Origin: Cyanobacteria bacterium REEB459
Lineage (GTDB): Bacteria > Cyanobacteriota > Cyanobacteriia > Phormidesmidales > Phormidesmidaceae
NCBI GenBank assembly: GCA_018970085.1
Contig: JAGWXD010000001.1
Location: forward strand, 1 to 64,000
Length of the DNA: 64,000 bases
Direction of reading: 5' to 3'
A program made the translations under genes and the position numbers. The notes below the pieces were generated by a model that made no database searches, was not told the origin of the DNA, and saw only the letters and a program-made list of their open reading frames with translations. Of the stretch, positions 1 through 8,370 are shown piece by piece (within the stretch, counting starts at the first letter, position 1; each line of letters opens with the position of its first letter).

Positions 1-312
1 CTCGTGCAGGGTTCCAGCCGGAAGCAGAGAGCTAAAGGGCGGCTCGATCGCGCCTAAAGCCAGGTCATGGGAATAGGCGTGCAGGCCGATTGTGGCCTCT
101 AACTGAGGACACCCATGGAGAGCGTAGATAGCATGGTAAGTAGGGGTTCGAAATCGTAAATGTTGCCCCGGGGGTAAAGCATCATGGTGAATAATCACCA
201 CCCTGCCATCCAGGGACCGATAGTGACTGGCCGTGGCAGCCAGATTTGGCAGAATGGGCTGGCAATTGGCCAGCTGGCTCGGGTCCAATTCCAAGATGTC
301 TGTAGGATCCAT
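1..312 (-). CDS. Partial hypothetical protein, N-terminal part
   Basis: Reading down from an ATG at 312 the frame stays open to the window edge (104 codons, no stop), so the C-terminus lies outside. It starts MDPTDILELDPSQL and later carries a His-rich stretch (VVIIHHDALPPGQH). I do not recognise the family. The same frame is also open upstream, through the 9-bp repeat (as Cys-Asn-His triplets) and on to a possible GTG at 552, so the true start could be up to 80 codons earlier. Neither start has a clear Shine-Dalgarno sequence. That a gene runs off the left edge is reasonably likely; function is unknown. Confidence 0.5.
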   Translation of the reverse strand, partial: MDPTDILELDPSQLANCQPILPNLAATASHYRSLDGRVVIIHHDALPPGQHLRFRTPTYHAIYALHGCPQLEATIGLHAYSHDLALGAIEPPFSSLLPAGTLHE

Positions 313-381
313 GTTACAATGGTTACAATGGTTACAATGGTTACAATGGTTACAATGGTTACAATGGTTACAATGGTTACA
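311..381. repeat. 9-bp tandem repeat (minisatellite)
   Basis: Seven perfect copies of ATGGTTACA run from 319 to 381, preceded at 311-318 by a copy lacking one base. Nine is a multiple of three, so copy-number change would not break a reading frame. On the minus strand, in frame with the truncated gene, the repeat reads as Cys-Asn-His triplets. It is either a leader minisatellite or a tripeptide-repeat segment of that protein. Confidence 0.95.
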
Positions 382-725
382 ATCATCGTTGAAATGACCG
401 GCAGCTAAAGCCTCATTGTTGTCAGGGTAATAGGATGGACTATCGGCCAGCGCACTTGGAGAAAAACCGTCATCGGCTGGGGGCAAAGTTAACCAGTTGC
501 CGCAGAATTTTAGACTGAGCCAGTGATGAGCATAGGTACAGCCTAACCCCACACTGTTTCGAAGAATAACTTATCTTTTAAGCTTTGACTTACTTTTCGG
601 GGCTAACTAAATATACACTTTTGACTTGCTTTAGCCCTATCTTTGTCATCACTTTACTCGATTGCTTTCATTGGTTTTCCGTAGAGTTGGCGACAGGGGT
701 GCCCAGACCAGGCTAGGGGCGGAGC
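313..725. other. Gene-poor stretch holding the 9-bp repeat
   Basis: Apart from the tandem repeat, the only signal is a minus-strand frame from 552 to 312, continuous with the truncated left-edge gene. Its translation has ordinary, slightly acidic composition between the repeat and 552, with an in-frame TAA just upstream. From 553 to 725 the DNA is AT-richer and I see no gene; it is probably promoter sequence for the left-edge gene. Confidence 0.5.
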
Positions 726-2261
726 CTAACCCAGCAGCCATAACCCCACCATGGTGGCGCTATTCCAGAGGCTATGGAGTAGCATTGGCGAGAGCAGGTT
801 GCGCGATCGACTGTAGACAAAACCCAACACCACCCCTAATAGGGTGAGGGGCAAAATTTCTGAGAGGCTGAGGTGGGCGGCGGCAAACACCAGGCCACTT
901 AACCCAATCGCCCACCCCAGGCCCATGTAGCGGGTCAAAGAAGGTAGCAAAAATCCCCGAAACAGGGTTTCTTCAAATAGGGGGGCAGCGACAGCGGCGG
1001 TAACAAAAAATATGCCCAGGGCAATTGGGTCCCGTTCGGTGAGTACGATTTCTAACATGGGGTTACTGCCTCCCTGCCCCTGCCAGAGTTGCTGGTTGAC
1101 GATGGCGATGCCAAACATCAACGGCAGGGCCACCAGGTATCCCCCCAGCCCCCAAAGCCAGGCACCAGTGGAAAGTTTGAGCCGAAACAGGCCCTCTGGT
1201 AGGGGTCGGTAGGGGCGGATTGACCAGGCCAGCACCGCCAGCCCCGCCGCCGCCATCACCAGGTAATAAATCAGGGAAAACCAGGCCCGGTCGCGACTGC
1301 TGAGGGCCGATGACTGTAACCCCAGGGCCCCTAGCCCGAGGGGCAACAAAATCTGGCCAACAAAGAAAAACCCTAGGATTAAGACCTGCCAGATAGTTTC
1401 CGCCGTCCAGGGAATGGTCCAGCCCTGACCAGCATGGAGACGTAGCAGGGATTGTTCCCCCTTGATCAGTCGTTGAATCACTAAAACTATACTTAACCCG
1501 ATGCCCCCCAGGGCGGCGATCGCTGGCAGAGTACCAATCACCAGCAGTTTCACCAGGTGGTTTTGGGCCGTGATCTGCTCCTGGGCGATCAGCGGCGACG
1601 GCGACGAACGCTGGGTCAGGCTGTAGAGCTGCTCTAGGGCTCGATAGGCAAACCACCCCTGGAGCTGCTGGCGCAGCCAGGTTTCATCACCGGCCTGGGG
1701 CTGACGGTCTTGCCACAGGCGCACCAGAATACCGGCGGTGCGTTCCAGGGCAGGGGCGGTAGTGGGGCGATCTCGCAGTTGCTGCCAGCGTTTGATGGCG
1801 GCAGCCGGGTCTCCTTGCTGGGCCTGCATCAGCCCCAATTGCAGATCAATTTGATCAATCAGGACCCGTTGTTGCTTGAGGGCATCCTGTTGGCGCCGGG
1901 ATAGGGGCTGGTCAGCCGGGGTTGGGGAAGACTGGGAAGCCAGGTTTTCCAGGGTAGTCAGATTTTTCTGAGCTCGCTGCTGTAGCTGCTGGTACTGCTT
2001 TTCCACCTCCCCCAGGGGGTCTTTGCCCAGCAAGCTCTGGCGCAGGGCAGACCATTGGGCCGGGGGTAAGCCCGCCCCTTGCCAGGCACTGCCCTCCAGC
2101 AACAAATTGGTTTGGTACAGTTCTAGCTGGCTAGCTACCTGGGGCTGGTTCCAGCTGGTCACCAGGGCCTGACACAGCACCAGGGCCACCAGCAGAGAAA
2201 CGATCAACAGCAGTAAACGCTTGAGGGAAAACCCTGCCAGCAGGCGATGGGAGTCGGCCAT
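726..2261 (-). CDS. CPBP family intramembrane glutamic endopeptidase
   Basis: A 511-residue membrane protein with an N-terminal signal-anchor helix (about residues 14-36), a soluble Gln-rich, coiled-coil-like stretch to about residue 225, then several hydrophobic segments. The C-terminal quarter has the CPBP/Abi protease motifs: EExxxR at 430-435, a helix ending FAAAH (His463), and HSLWN (His496, Asn500). These residues form the active site in the Rce1/CPBP family, which cleaves within membranes and in bacteria is often of unknown substrate. The long N-terminal extracytoplasmic domain is typical of a cyanobacterial subgroup. The ATG start has no strong ribosome site. Family assignment is secure; the substrate is not known. 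Confidence 0.9.
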   Translation of the reverse strand: MADSHRLLAGFSLKRLLLLIVSLLVALVLCQALVTSWNQPQVASQLELYQTNLLLEGSAWQGAGLPPAQWSALRQSLLGKDPLGEVEKQYQQLQQRAQKNLTTLENLASQSSPTPADQPLSRRQQDALKQQRVLIDQIDLQLGLMQAQQGDPAAAIKRWQQLRDRPTTAPALERTAGILVRLWQDRQPQAGDETWLRQQLQGWFAYRALEQLYSLTQRSSPSPLIAQEQITAQNHLVKLLVIGTLPAIAALGGIGLSIVLVIQRLIKGEQSLLRLHAGQGWTIPWTAETIWQVLILGFFFVGQILLPLGLGALGLQSSALSSRDRAWFSLIYYLVMAAAGLAVLAWSIRPYRPLPEGLFRLKLSTGAWLWGLGGYLVALPLMFGIAIVNQQLWQGQGGSNPMLEIVLTERDPIALGIFFVTAAVAAPLFEETLFRGFLLPSLTRYMGLGWAIGLSGLVFAAAHLSLSEILPLTLLGVVLGFVYSRSRNLLSPMLLHSLWNSATMVGLWLLG

Positions 2262-2378
2262 AGAGGGGGAGCCTTCAGCGGTAAAGAAAATCGGGAGTTT
2301 CGCACTATCTGCCAGTCCCCCTTTGATTATGCATCCTTTAATTATGCTGGATTAATTATGCCGGATCGGGGGTTATCT

Positions 2379-3428
2379 CTAGCTCTGGTAGGAGGCAAAG
2401 AGGGCAGCTGCGGCCTCGGGGTACTGACAACACTCCAGCAGGGCGCTCAGCATCAGAGGAGCAACAATGGTGGCATCGGACTCAATGACAAACATAGGAG
2501 TCTGCTGGGTGAGTTTATCCCAGGTAATTTTCTCATTGGGTGTGGCCCCCGAATAGGACCCGTAGGAGGTGGTTGAGTCAGAGATCTGGCAGAAATAGGC
2601 CCAGGGTTTGACCGGTTGCCCCAGGTCATGCTTGATGGAGGGCACCACACAAATGGGAAAATCCCCAGCAATGCCACCGCCAATTTGAAAGAACCCCAGA
2701 CCGCCCTCTGCAGAGAGGTGCTGGTATTGGTCGTAGAAGCTAGCCATGTACTCAATCCCCGATCGAGCGATCGCTGGGTTCACCTCGCCGGTTTTAACGT
2801 AGGCGGCAAAGATATTGCCAAAGGTAGAATCTTCGTAGCCCGGCACCACCAGGGGTAGGTTAGCCTGGGCCGCCGCCAGCAACCAGCAATGCTCAGGGTT
2901 GCCTTCGTAGTGGTGAGGGTCAATCTGGCCCAGCAGGTCATAGAAGTATTCATGCCAGAAGCGCCGGCTGCCTTGCTGGCTAGCGGTCTTCCACATCGGC
3001 ACCATAATTTTTTCTACGGCTCGAAAGGCTTCCTCTTCGGGAATGCTGGTGTCTGTCACCCGCCGCATACCGGCCTCTAAGATTTGGGTATCGTCGGCCT
3101 TGGTCAGGTAGCGATAGTCGGGAAAGTCTTTATAGCTATGGTGGGCCATCAGCCGAAACAGGGATTCCTCCAGATTGGCTCCCGTCACCGATAGACCATG
3201 GATCAAACCAGAGCGAATTGCGGGGGCCAGGGTGATGCCTAGCTGGGCAGAGGACATCGCCCCAGCCAGGGCCCAAAACATCTTGCCCCCCGCTTGAATG
3301 TGGCTCCAGTAGGCCACCAAGGCGGCCCGGAGGGAACGGGCATTAAAGTTGTGGTAGTTCTTGACAATAAACTCACACACAGGCAAGGCAGGGGGCAGCG
3401 GGTCGGTGGGAGGCATGGGCTTAGCCAC
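2379..3428 (-). CDS. Deoxyhypusine synthase family protein
   Basis: A 349-residue protein related to eukaryotic and archaeal deoxyhypusine synthase, an NAD-dependent enzyme that moves an aminobutyl group from spermidine to a lysine of eIF5A. Bacteria lack eIF5A, and homologues of this kind are thought to act on small polyamines (homospermidine-type chemistry) or an unknown target. Family signatures seen: GGKMFWALAGAMSS, LIHGLSVTGANLEES and, near the C-terminus, SGATPNEKITWDKL, where Lys305 aligns with the catalytic lysine of the human enzyme. The first start is GTG at 3428; an ATG four codons on (3416) is equally possible. It lies 117 bp upstream of the CPBP protease gene, same strand. Confidence 0.85.
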   Translation of the reverse strand: MAKPMPPTDPLPPALPVCEFIVKNYHNFNARSLRAALVAYWSHIQAGGKMFWALAGAMSSAQLGITLAPAIRSGLIHGLSVTGANLEESLFRLMAHHSYKDFPDYRYLTKADDTQILEAGMRRVTDTSIPEEEAFRAVEKIMVPMWKTASQQGSRRFWHEYFYDLLGQIDPHHYEGNPEHCWLLAAAQANLPLVVPGYEDSTFGNIFAAYVKTGEVNPAIARSGIEYMASFYDQYQHLSAEGGLGFFQIGGGIAGDFPICVVPSIKHDLGQPVKPWAYFCQISDSTTSYGSYSGATPNEKITWDKLTQQTPMFVIESDATIVAPLMLSALLECCQYPEAAAALFASYQS

Positions 3429-3610
3429 GGGCTGGCAGGGAAAAGGGCAAAGAATAGCTTTAATTTATCCCATAATATGGACCCATAATGAGTCAGTCAG
3501 CGCAGCGATCGCCTGACCGATTGCCACCCCCCGAGCTCCATCAAGCCATCCCTGAGGGGCCAATTCGGGGTAAGATGGGCAACGACGTTGATGGTTAACA
3601 GAGTAAAGTC

Positions 3611-3937
3611 ATGGCGGAGGATCCTAACCCCACTCCCGATCAGCCTAAAAAGAAAGTGATTGAAACTCCCCGTCGCCTCAGCGGCGATCAACCCCGCAAC
3701 CAGGAACGGCGAGGTAGGGGTAAACCAGGCCGGGAAGAAGAGCGTAAGCCCGCCATTCCTCCGGCGCTGATGAGGGGGCCCAGGCCCAAGCCCAAGGCAG
3801 AACCAGAGGAAGCTCTAGAACCGGTAGCCGAACCAGGTGTAGAGCCAGAGACCAAGCTAGAGGCAGGGGATATTGCAGGGGATGAGGATCAAGCAGACTC
3901 CCCGGGATCAGCCGCAGACTCGGCGCCAGAGGAGTGA
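3611..3937 (+). CDS. Small Pro/Glu-rich hypothetical protein
   Basis: A 108-residue low-complexity protein. The first half is basic and proline-rich (KKKVIETPRR, RNQERRGRGKPGREEERK); the second half is acidic (EPEEALEPVAEPGVEPETK). No domain is recognised and it is probably disordered. The charge segregation and a PxxP-rich middle suggest a binding tail rather than an enzyme. Its last 49 bases overlap the 3' end of sipA on the other strand. Codon use and a proper ATG make it a likely real gene, though its function is unknown. Confidence 0.6.
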   Translation: MAEDPNPTPDQPKKKVIETPRRLSGDQPRNQERRGRGKPGREEERKPAIPPALMRGPRPKPKAEPEEALEPVAEPGVEPETKLEAGDIAGDEDQADSPGSAADSAPEE

Positions 3938-4164
3938 TCCGTCTCTGGCCTAACCTTTTCGAGGAACTCGCCATCGAGCAGGAACCCGCCCCGGTCAAAT
4001 TTTACCCCCCAATAGCCGCCGGGCCGTTGATCTAAAATAATGCCCTGGTCGCCCACTTGCAGGGTATCCCCTGGTCTGAGCATGGGCATGGGTTCAGCGG
4101 TTTTCAGATAGGGGGGCGCAGCGACTAGGGTGACCCGATCGCCGATGGTAAAGTATTTGCTCAT
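3889..4164 (-). CDS. sipA: Regulatory protein SipA (NblS-interacting)
   Basis: A 91-residue protein matching the DUF3148/SipA family: FTIGDRVTLVAAPPYLKTAEPMPMLRP followed by GDQGIILDQRPGGYWGVKFDRGGFLL, shown here in two blocks. SipA binds the sensor kinase NblS, which controls high-light and nutrient-stress genes and phycobilisome degradation, and is reported to stimulate its autokinase activity. The conserved core ends near residue 72; the Ser/Glu-rich tail (about 18 residues) is an extension encoded where the gene overlaps the convergent small ORF. The nblS gene is not in this window. Confidence 0.88.
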   Translation of the reverse strand: MSKYFTIGDRVTLVAAPPYLKTAEPMPMLRPGDTLQVGDQGIILDQRPGGYWGVKFDRGGFLLDGEFLEKVRPETDHSSGAESAADPGESA

Positions 4165-4246
4165 GGTGACTTGCTCATGGTAACAACTGAGACAACGGCA
4201 GCATTCACCATTTTAGGCTGCTCAGGCTGGTCTGATCAGGCTCTCA

Positions 4247-4924
4247 CTACCTGGGCAAACCAACCTGGCTATCATACATGGCCTTAATCACAATCGCCGG
4301 GTCGATCCAGGCTCCCTGATACCGCAGGGCCCAGTGCAGATGGGGGCCGGTGGCTGCTCCTGTCATGCCCACCCGACCAATTCGCTGGCCAGCCCCAATC
4401 CATTGGCCCTGACGAATCGTCAGGGCAGCGTGGCGATCTACCATCACCCGATCGCCGCCTGCCTCAACCACAATTTCTCCCAGCATGTGGCAATAAATGT
4501 GGACCCAATCCCCTGACTGAATAATCAGGTGGGTACCACAGGCGCGATCGCTGGCCACCCGCATAATTTTTCCGTTCCACCAGCTACGAATGTAGCTACC
4601 CATGGGGGCAGCCAGGTCTAACCCATAGTGAAAACGGGTGCCCCCCATGGGGTGCTGGCGGTAACCGAAGGCAGAGGTGTAGGCGGTGAAGTGTTCCAGG
4701 GGAAAGGAAGACCCATACCAGGGGGGAGCAGTCTTAGCGCCCTCGGGCCGCCAGGGCAAAGCGGGTTGGTTCAGACTGCCCAGGCTGGGCCGACTGATGG
4801 AGCTGGGGCGATCTAGCAGGGCTGAGGGCACCGACAGAGACTGCCCCATCTGGGTGATCGTGGCCGCCCCCAGACCAATGGCCCCAAGCCAGTAAAGGCC
4901 CTGCACCACCCTGCCCTTGACCAT
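4247..4924 (-). CDS. M23 family metallopeptidase (LytM-type)
   Basis: A 225-residue protein with an N-terminal hydrophobic segment (about residues 8-25, signal anchor or signal peptide) and an M23 peptidase domain. Zinc ligands and catalytic residues are visible: HYGLD (His99, Asp103) and the GPHLHW motif (His195, His197). All residues needed for activity are present, so it is probably an active endopeptidase acting on peptidoglycan cross-bridges in the periplasm rather than a degenerate activator. The ATG is at 4924. Gaps to both neighbours are moderate and no operon is obvious. Confidence 0.9.
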   Translation of the reverse strand: MVKGRVVQGLYWLGAIGLGAATITQMGQSLSVPSALLDRPSSISRPSLGSLNQPALPWRPEGAKTAPPWYGSSFPLEHFTAYTSAFGYRQHPMGGTRFHYGLDLAAPMGSYIRSWWNGKIMRVASDRACGTHLIIQSGDWVHIYCHMLGEIVVEAGGDRVMVDRHAALTIRQGQWIGAGQRIGRVGMTGAATGPHLHWALRYQGAWIDPAIVIKAMYDSQVGLPR

Positions 4925-5017
4925 GACGCCCTGCCTGAGAAACCTATCCTGCAGTATAGTTCAAAAGAACTAACAAAAATATTCTCGTCATCAGGCTCCG
5001 GCCCTACCCCCAACAGC

Positions 5018-5401
5018 TCAAGGTTTGGGCTTAGCCTTGGAGGGCTGCTGGGTTAAGGCTCCCGCCTCACCTAACTGGGTTAGGGCCATACGAATAAAGT
5101 TAGAGGCCACATCTCCAGACTCTTCGTGGGTGGCAAAGATAACCGCCAGACTGGACTGGCCAGCCTCATAGCAAAGAATACGAAAAGACCCATCGTCAAA
5201 GTAGCCGGTGCGATCAATGGGGCCCCGATCTGATTCTATTTTAAGGCTGTTGATAAACCGATCAGCCTGGGACAGACAGCCAGCCAGGTTAGTATTGAGC
5301 AAGCGATCGCCACTGGCGATGGCAGGCCGAGCCTGGGCAGCGGGTGCCCCTAGGGTCAGGGTCAAACCCACCAAACTGGCAAAGGCTATAGATCGTTTCA
5401 T
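5018..5401 (-). CDS. Exported hypothetical protein
   Basis: A 127-residue protein with a clear signal peptide (MKRSIAFASLVGLTLTLG, then APAAQA before RPAIAS), so secreted to the periplasm or thylakoid lumen. The mature part has two cysteines (in AGCLSQ and ILCYEA) that could form a disulfide, and a charged Lys/Pro-rich tail. I do not recognise the family; it resembles small exported cyanobacterial proteins of unknown role. The start is ATG at 5401. It lies downstream of nothing on its strand, and the M23 peptidase follows after 93 bp. Confidence 0.7.
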   Translation of the reverse strand: MKRSIAFASLVGLTLTLGAPAAQARPAIASGDRLLNTNLAGCLSQADRFINSLKIESDRGPIDRTGYFDDGSFRILCYEAGQSSLAVIFATHEESGDVASNFIRMALTQLGEAGALTQQPSKAKPKP

Positions 5402-5784
5402 AGAGGTTAGACGTTAGGTAAACAGGCTGAACTATAAGAAATAAAAACTATCAATGCTGGTCGCGAACTACCAGGCAACTCACTGGAGCTAAGCACTCAG
5501 CGCCAGACAGCAGGTAACCCTATATTAGCGATTACAGTAGTAATTACAGAGAGTCCCAGCAATTTCCGGATAACTCTTTAAAAATTAGGCAATCTCCAGG
5601 TCATTGGCTCTTCCATGGCCGGGGGCACCCGTCTTAATCATGCTACGGGCGAGCCAGGCCATCAGCCAGGCCAAGGTTCGTCTCTGGCAGTAACAAAAAT
5701 TAAGCTAAAAAGCCTTGCCAACTGGGTTAATTTCCGTAAGCTGCTTTTTAGGCAAAGAACATTCTAATATTCAGGTGACCTACC
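5402..5784. other. Divergent intergenic region, no gene seen
   Basis: 383 bp between two divergent genes. I find no convincing ORF, tRNA or strong hairpin. It must contain both promoters. The 3' end carries AGGTGA seven bases before the SLH-protein ATG, a plausible ribosome-binding site. Confidence 0.5.
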
Positions 5785-6747
5785 ATGGCTGGACAGCCCC
5801 CGACCCGAGATTCCCACTCTAGCCCCCTCAGTTTCGACGAGTTAATTGCCCTATTGGTGGCCTTTTTAGTGATGGGCTCTCTGCTCTGGTGGAGTCTGGG
5901 CCGCAAGTCAGACAATCTAATCACCGGTCTTATGCCCCTGGGTGGTCGGGCCGAACACCCTAATCTGGCGGTTACACCAGCTGCACCGGAGGCCCCAACT
6001 GACCTGCCGGCTGCGACCCTGGCGGAGGCAGAGCCCGAGGCCACCAGCCCCAAACCCCCGGCCTCTACCCAGGCCGGGGAGGCGCAGGCCACCGCCGAGA
6101 CCACCACCCAAAAGCCAGCCCCATCTCCAGCGGTGACAGTGCCGGCGGTGACGGTGCCTACCCTCAGCTTCCCGGATGTGCCCCCTACCCACTGGGCCTA
6201 TCCCTTTGTCAGCGAATTAGCCAAGCGGGGCATGATTGCAGGGGGCGGAGACGGCGACTTTAAACCTGATCAACCGGTCAATCGAGCCCAGTATGCGGCC
6301 CTGCTGAAACAGGTGTTGAGTGGCCCCCAGCAGGGCCGCATTCCCTTTAGCGATGTTCAAGGTGACTTTTGGGCTAACCAGGCGATTGGGGCAGCCGTGG
6401 AAACCGGTTTTCTAAAGGGCTATCCCGACAAAACCTTCCAGCCCACAGACCCGATGACCAAAATGCAGGTGTTGCTCTCCCTGGCTAACGGCTTTCAGTT
6501 ACCCAAGCCAGCGGCGACCGATGTAGCCCTTCAGTCCCTCAGCGATCGCGACCAAATTCCTGCCTGGGCCAGACCTGCGGTAGCAGCGGCTACCCAATCT
6601 GGGGTGGTGGTGAACTATCCTGATATTGGTCAGTTTCATCCGGGTCAGGCCGCCACCCGGGCCGAGGTTGTGGCCATGCTATACCAGGCCTTGCAGACAA
6701 CCGGCAAACTTCCCCAGGTGCAATCTCCCTACATTGTCAAACCCTGA
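5785..6747 (+). CDS. SLH-domain protein with one membrane helix
   Basis: A 320-residue protein. A single hydrophobic helix spans about residues 20-38, followed by a Pro/Ala/Glu-rich linker (60-125) and three S-layer homology repeats (about 129-179, 188-240, 252-305). The repeats are marked by FPDVPPTHWAYPFV, FSDVQGDFWANQAI and the DxGQFHPGQAATRAEVVAML pattern. SLH domains bind cell-wall polymers, so the protein probably tethers the cytoplasmic membrane to peptidoglycan. There is no porin-like barrel, unlike the cyanobacterial SLH porins. The start is supported by AGGTGA upstream. Confidence 0.88.
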   Translation: MAGQPPTRDSHSSPLSFDELIALLVAFLVMGSLLWWSLGRKSDNLITGLMPLGGRAEHPNLAVTPAAPEAPTDLPAATLAEAEPEATSPKPPASTQAGEAQATAETTTQKPAPSPAVTVPAVTVPTLSFPDVPPTHWAYPFVSELAKRGMIAGGGDGDFKPDQPVNRAQYAALLKQVLSGPQQGRIPFSDVQGDFWANQAIGAAVETGFLKGYPDKTFQPTDPMTKMQVLLSLANGFQLPKPAATDVALQSLSDRDQIPAWARPAVAAATQSGVVVNYPDIGQFHPGQAATRAEVVAMLYQALQTTGKLPQVQSPYIVKP

Positions 6748-6931
6748 GATGTACCCGTCGCTCGGTAGTGGGTAGTGGGACTGGCGTCGGCCCGCAAACC
6801 AAGTCAGGGCAGATTACGGTCTTGGAACATAAGACCTAACCAAAACACAACCTTGTTTGCCACATTTTCATCAAGATGGAATATGATGGCTATAACATTA
6901 ATTGAATTGGCGCCGACTGCCCTTTTAACGT

Positions 6932-7411
6932 ATGGGATACCTAGACACCTACCAATCCAGTTCCATCAGCATTGACGAGTTAGATCGCAAAATCATTGAC
7001 TTGCTCAAGGCCGATGGCCGCATCACCTATAAGGATATTTCCACCAGATTAGATATTCCCGAGGCCACCGCCCGCTATCGGGTGCAGCGGTTGCTCCATG
7101 CTGAGTTTATTCAAATTCAGGCCTGGCCTAACCCTAAATGTTTTGGCGTACCCCACGCTGCAATTTTGCATCTGTTTGTAGAAAATGGATGGGTTAATCA
7201 GGTCGCCGATCAACTCAGTCATTTAGAAGAGGTACAATTTGTAGCGATCACCGCTGGTCGTCACAACATCGTGGTGGATGTTAACTTTGGCAAGCATGAA
7301 GAACTGCTGGCCTTTTTTGACAAACTGGCCTCCATGAGTGGCATCATTCGTTATGAAACCCAGATTATTCTGCGGCTGTTAAAGGCCAAATATCAGTACA
7401 CGCTGAACTAA
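6932..7411 (+). CDS. Lrp/AsnC family transcriptional regulator
   Basis: A 159-residue protein with an AsnC-type winged helix at about residues 13-65 (IDELDRKIIDLLKADGRITY, then DISTRLDIPEATARYRV) and a RAM/ligand-binding domain after it (AITAGRHNIVVDVNFGKHEELLAFFDKL). Lrp/AsnC proteins form octamers that sense amino acids or other small metabolites and control their own or neighbouring genes. No partner gene lies next to it: the SLH gene precedes it by 184 bp and a tRNA follows. Effector and targets cannot be read from the sequence. Confidence 0.9.
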   Translation: MGYLDTYQSSSISIDELDRKIIDLLKADGRITYKDISTRLDIPEATARYRVQRLLHAEFIQIQAWPNPKCFGVPHAAILHLFVENGWVNQVADQLSHLEEVQFVAITAGRHNIVVDVNFGKHEELLAFFDKLASMSGIIRYETQIILRLLKAKYQYTLN

Positions 7412-7647
7412 GCGTCGGCTTGACCAGGGTGGATAGGGGTGGGGTAACCCACTCTGGCTGAGGGCCAGGTTTTGGCCTACAGACTTTGCGGTCAACCATC
7501 GCTCCTTAATTTAGTCTGGTTAGCTGCTTTGGGGTTGACTCCAGGGCAGCTTTTTCCAGGCGATCGCCCCTGATTGCTAAATCCCCTTAGCAATACCTCC
7601 CCTGGCCAGAGAACAGGTTAGGACAATCAAGAACATCGACTTAAAGA

Positions 7648-7719
7648 CTGGGGTGCTAGGATTCGAACCTAGGAATGGCGGGACCAAAACCCGCTGCCTT
7701 ACCGCTTGGCGACACCCCA
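7648..7719 (-). tRNA. tRNA-Gln (UUG)
   Basis: A 72-nt cloverleaf on the minus strand. The acceptor arms are TGGGGTG and CACCCCA with discriminator G; the anticodon stem GCGGG/CCCGC encloses loop TTTTGGT, giving anticodon TTG. The T-loop is GGTTCGAATCC. CCA is not encoded. The gatA gene in this window encodes a subunit of the amidotransferase that in cyanobacteria converts Glu-tRNA(Gln) to Gln-tRNA(Gln), so the two are functionally linked. Confidence 0.97.
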
Positions 7720-7862
7720 TTGCAAGTTATCGCTTTTGTAATATACCAGGTAAAACCAGGACCCTGTCAAGATATCAGGCCTAGTGCTGGGGCCTGATTC
7801 GCCTGCTAAGGGGTGATAGGCGCCGATGGAAGGTTAATAGCCCCTAGTCAGTCAGGGCAGCC

Positions 7863-8219
7863 TCAGGCCTCTCCATCGCTGCTGTCACTGCCGAGCAAAG
7901 AGCCAAAGACGGTGTGCTCCAGTTCCATCCGTTGTTCCATCTGGCGCAGGAAATAGCCGGTCATCATGGCTGAGGCTAGAAGGGCGGCTAGATTTTCCCG
8001 ATCGGTGGTGATTTGCACGTTAAAGTTGTCGGTGGGCAACGCCCCAATCAACCCCTGAACATTGTGGGAAATAATTTGCTTAATTTCCCTACTAACGGAT
8101 TGAGCTACCCGGGTGAGGATTTCAGGGGACTGGTGCTGGAGATACTTTAGTAATTCATTGGAGTGCTCACTATCCATTGATAGGGCGATGAATTCGCCGT
8201 CTTCAGGGTTAAATACCAT
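7863..8219 (-). CDS. DUF760 domain protein
   Basis: A 118-residue acidic protein containing the DUF760 pattern: NELLKYLQHQSPEILTRVAQ, later NVQITTDRENLAALLASAMM and the TGYFLRQMEQRMELE helix. DUF760 proteins are conserved in cyanobacteria and plastid-bearing plants, and their role is not established. The DNRENLAxLLASxMMTGYFLR-type block is the most conserved part. The start is ATG at 8219 with AGAGGTGG about ten bases upstream. It is 151 bp downstream of scpB on the same strand and might be cotranscribed. Confidence 0.82.
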   Translation of the reverse strand: MVFNPEDGEFIALSMDSEHSNELLKYLQHQSPEILTRVAQSVSREIKQIISHNVQGLIGALPTDNFNVQITTDRENLAALLASAMMTGYFLRQMEQRMELEHTVFGSLLGSDSSDGEA

Positions 8220-8370
8220 GGAAACTCAACCACCTCTGATAACAACGCAGGCGCAGTCATAGGTCTAGACCGATAGCTGGATTCTGGTGAGACAGCAGTA
8301 AGCGCCTAGCTGACCCGGGTTATACCTATCTGTACTGACGATAATAGCGTAACAAATCGTGAAATAGGGA

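Noticed and set aside
311-381. CRISPR array
   Set aside because: Units are 9 bp and contiguous with no spacers.
184-408. Plus-strand frame reading Met-Val-Thr repeats
   Set aside because: Produced by the 9-bp repeat; flanks do not resemble protein and there is no ribosome site.
1063-1656. Long minus-strand frame inside the CPBP protease gene
   Set aside because: Shadow frame of a recognised gene; Pro/Gly/Arg-rich and without domain features.
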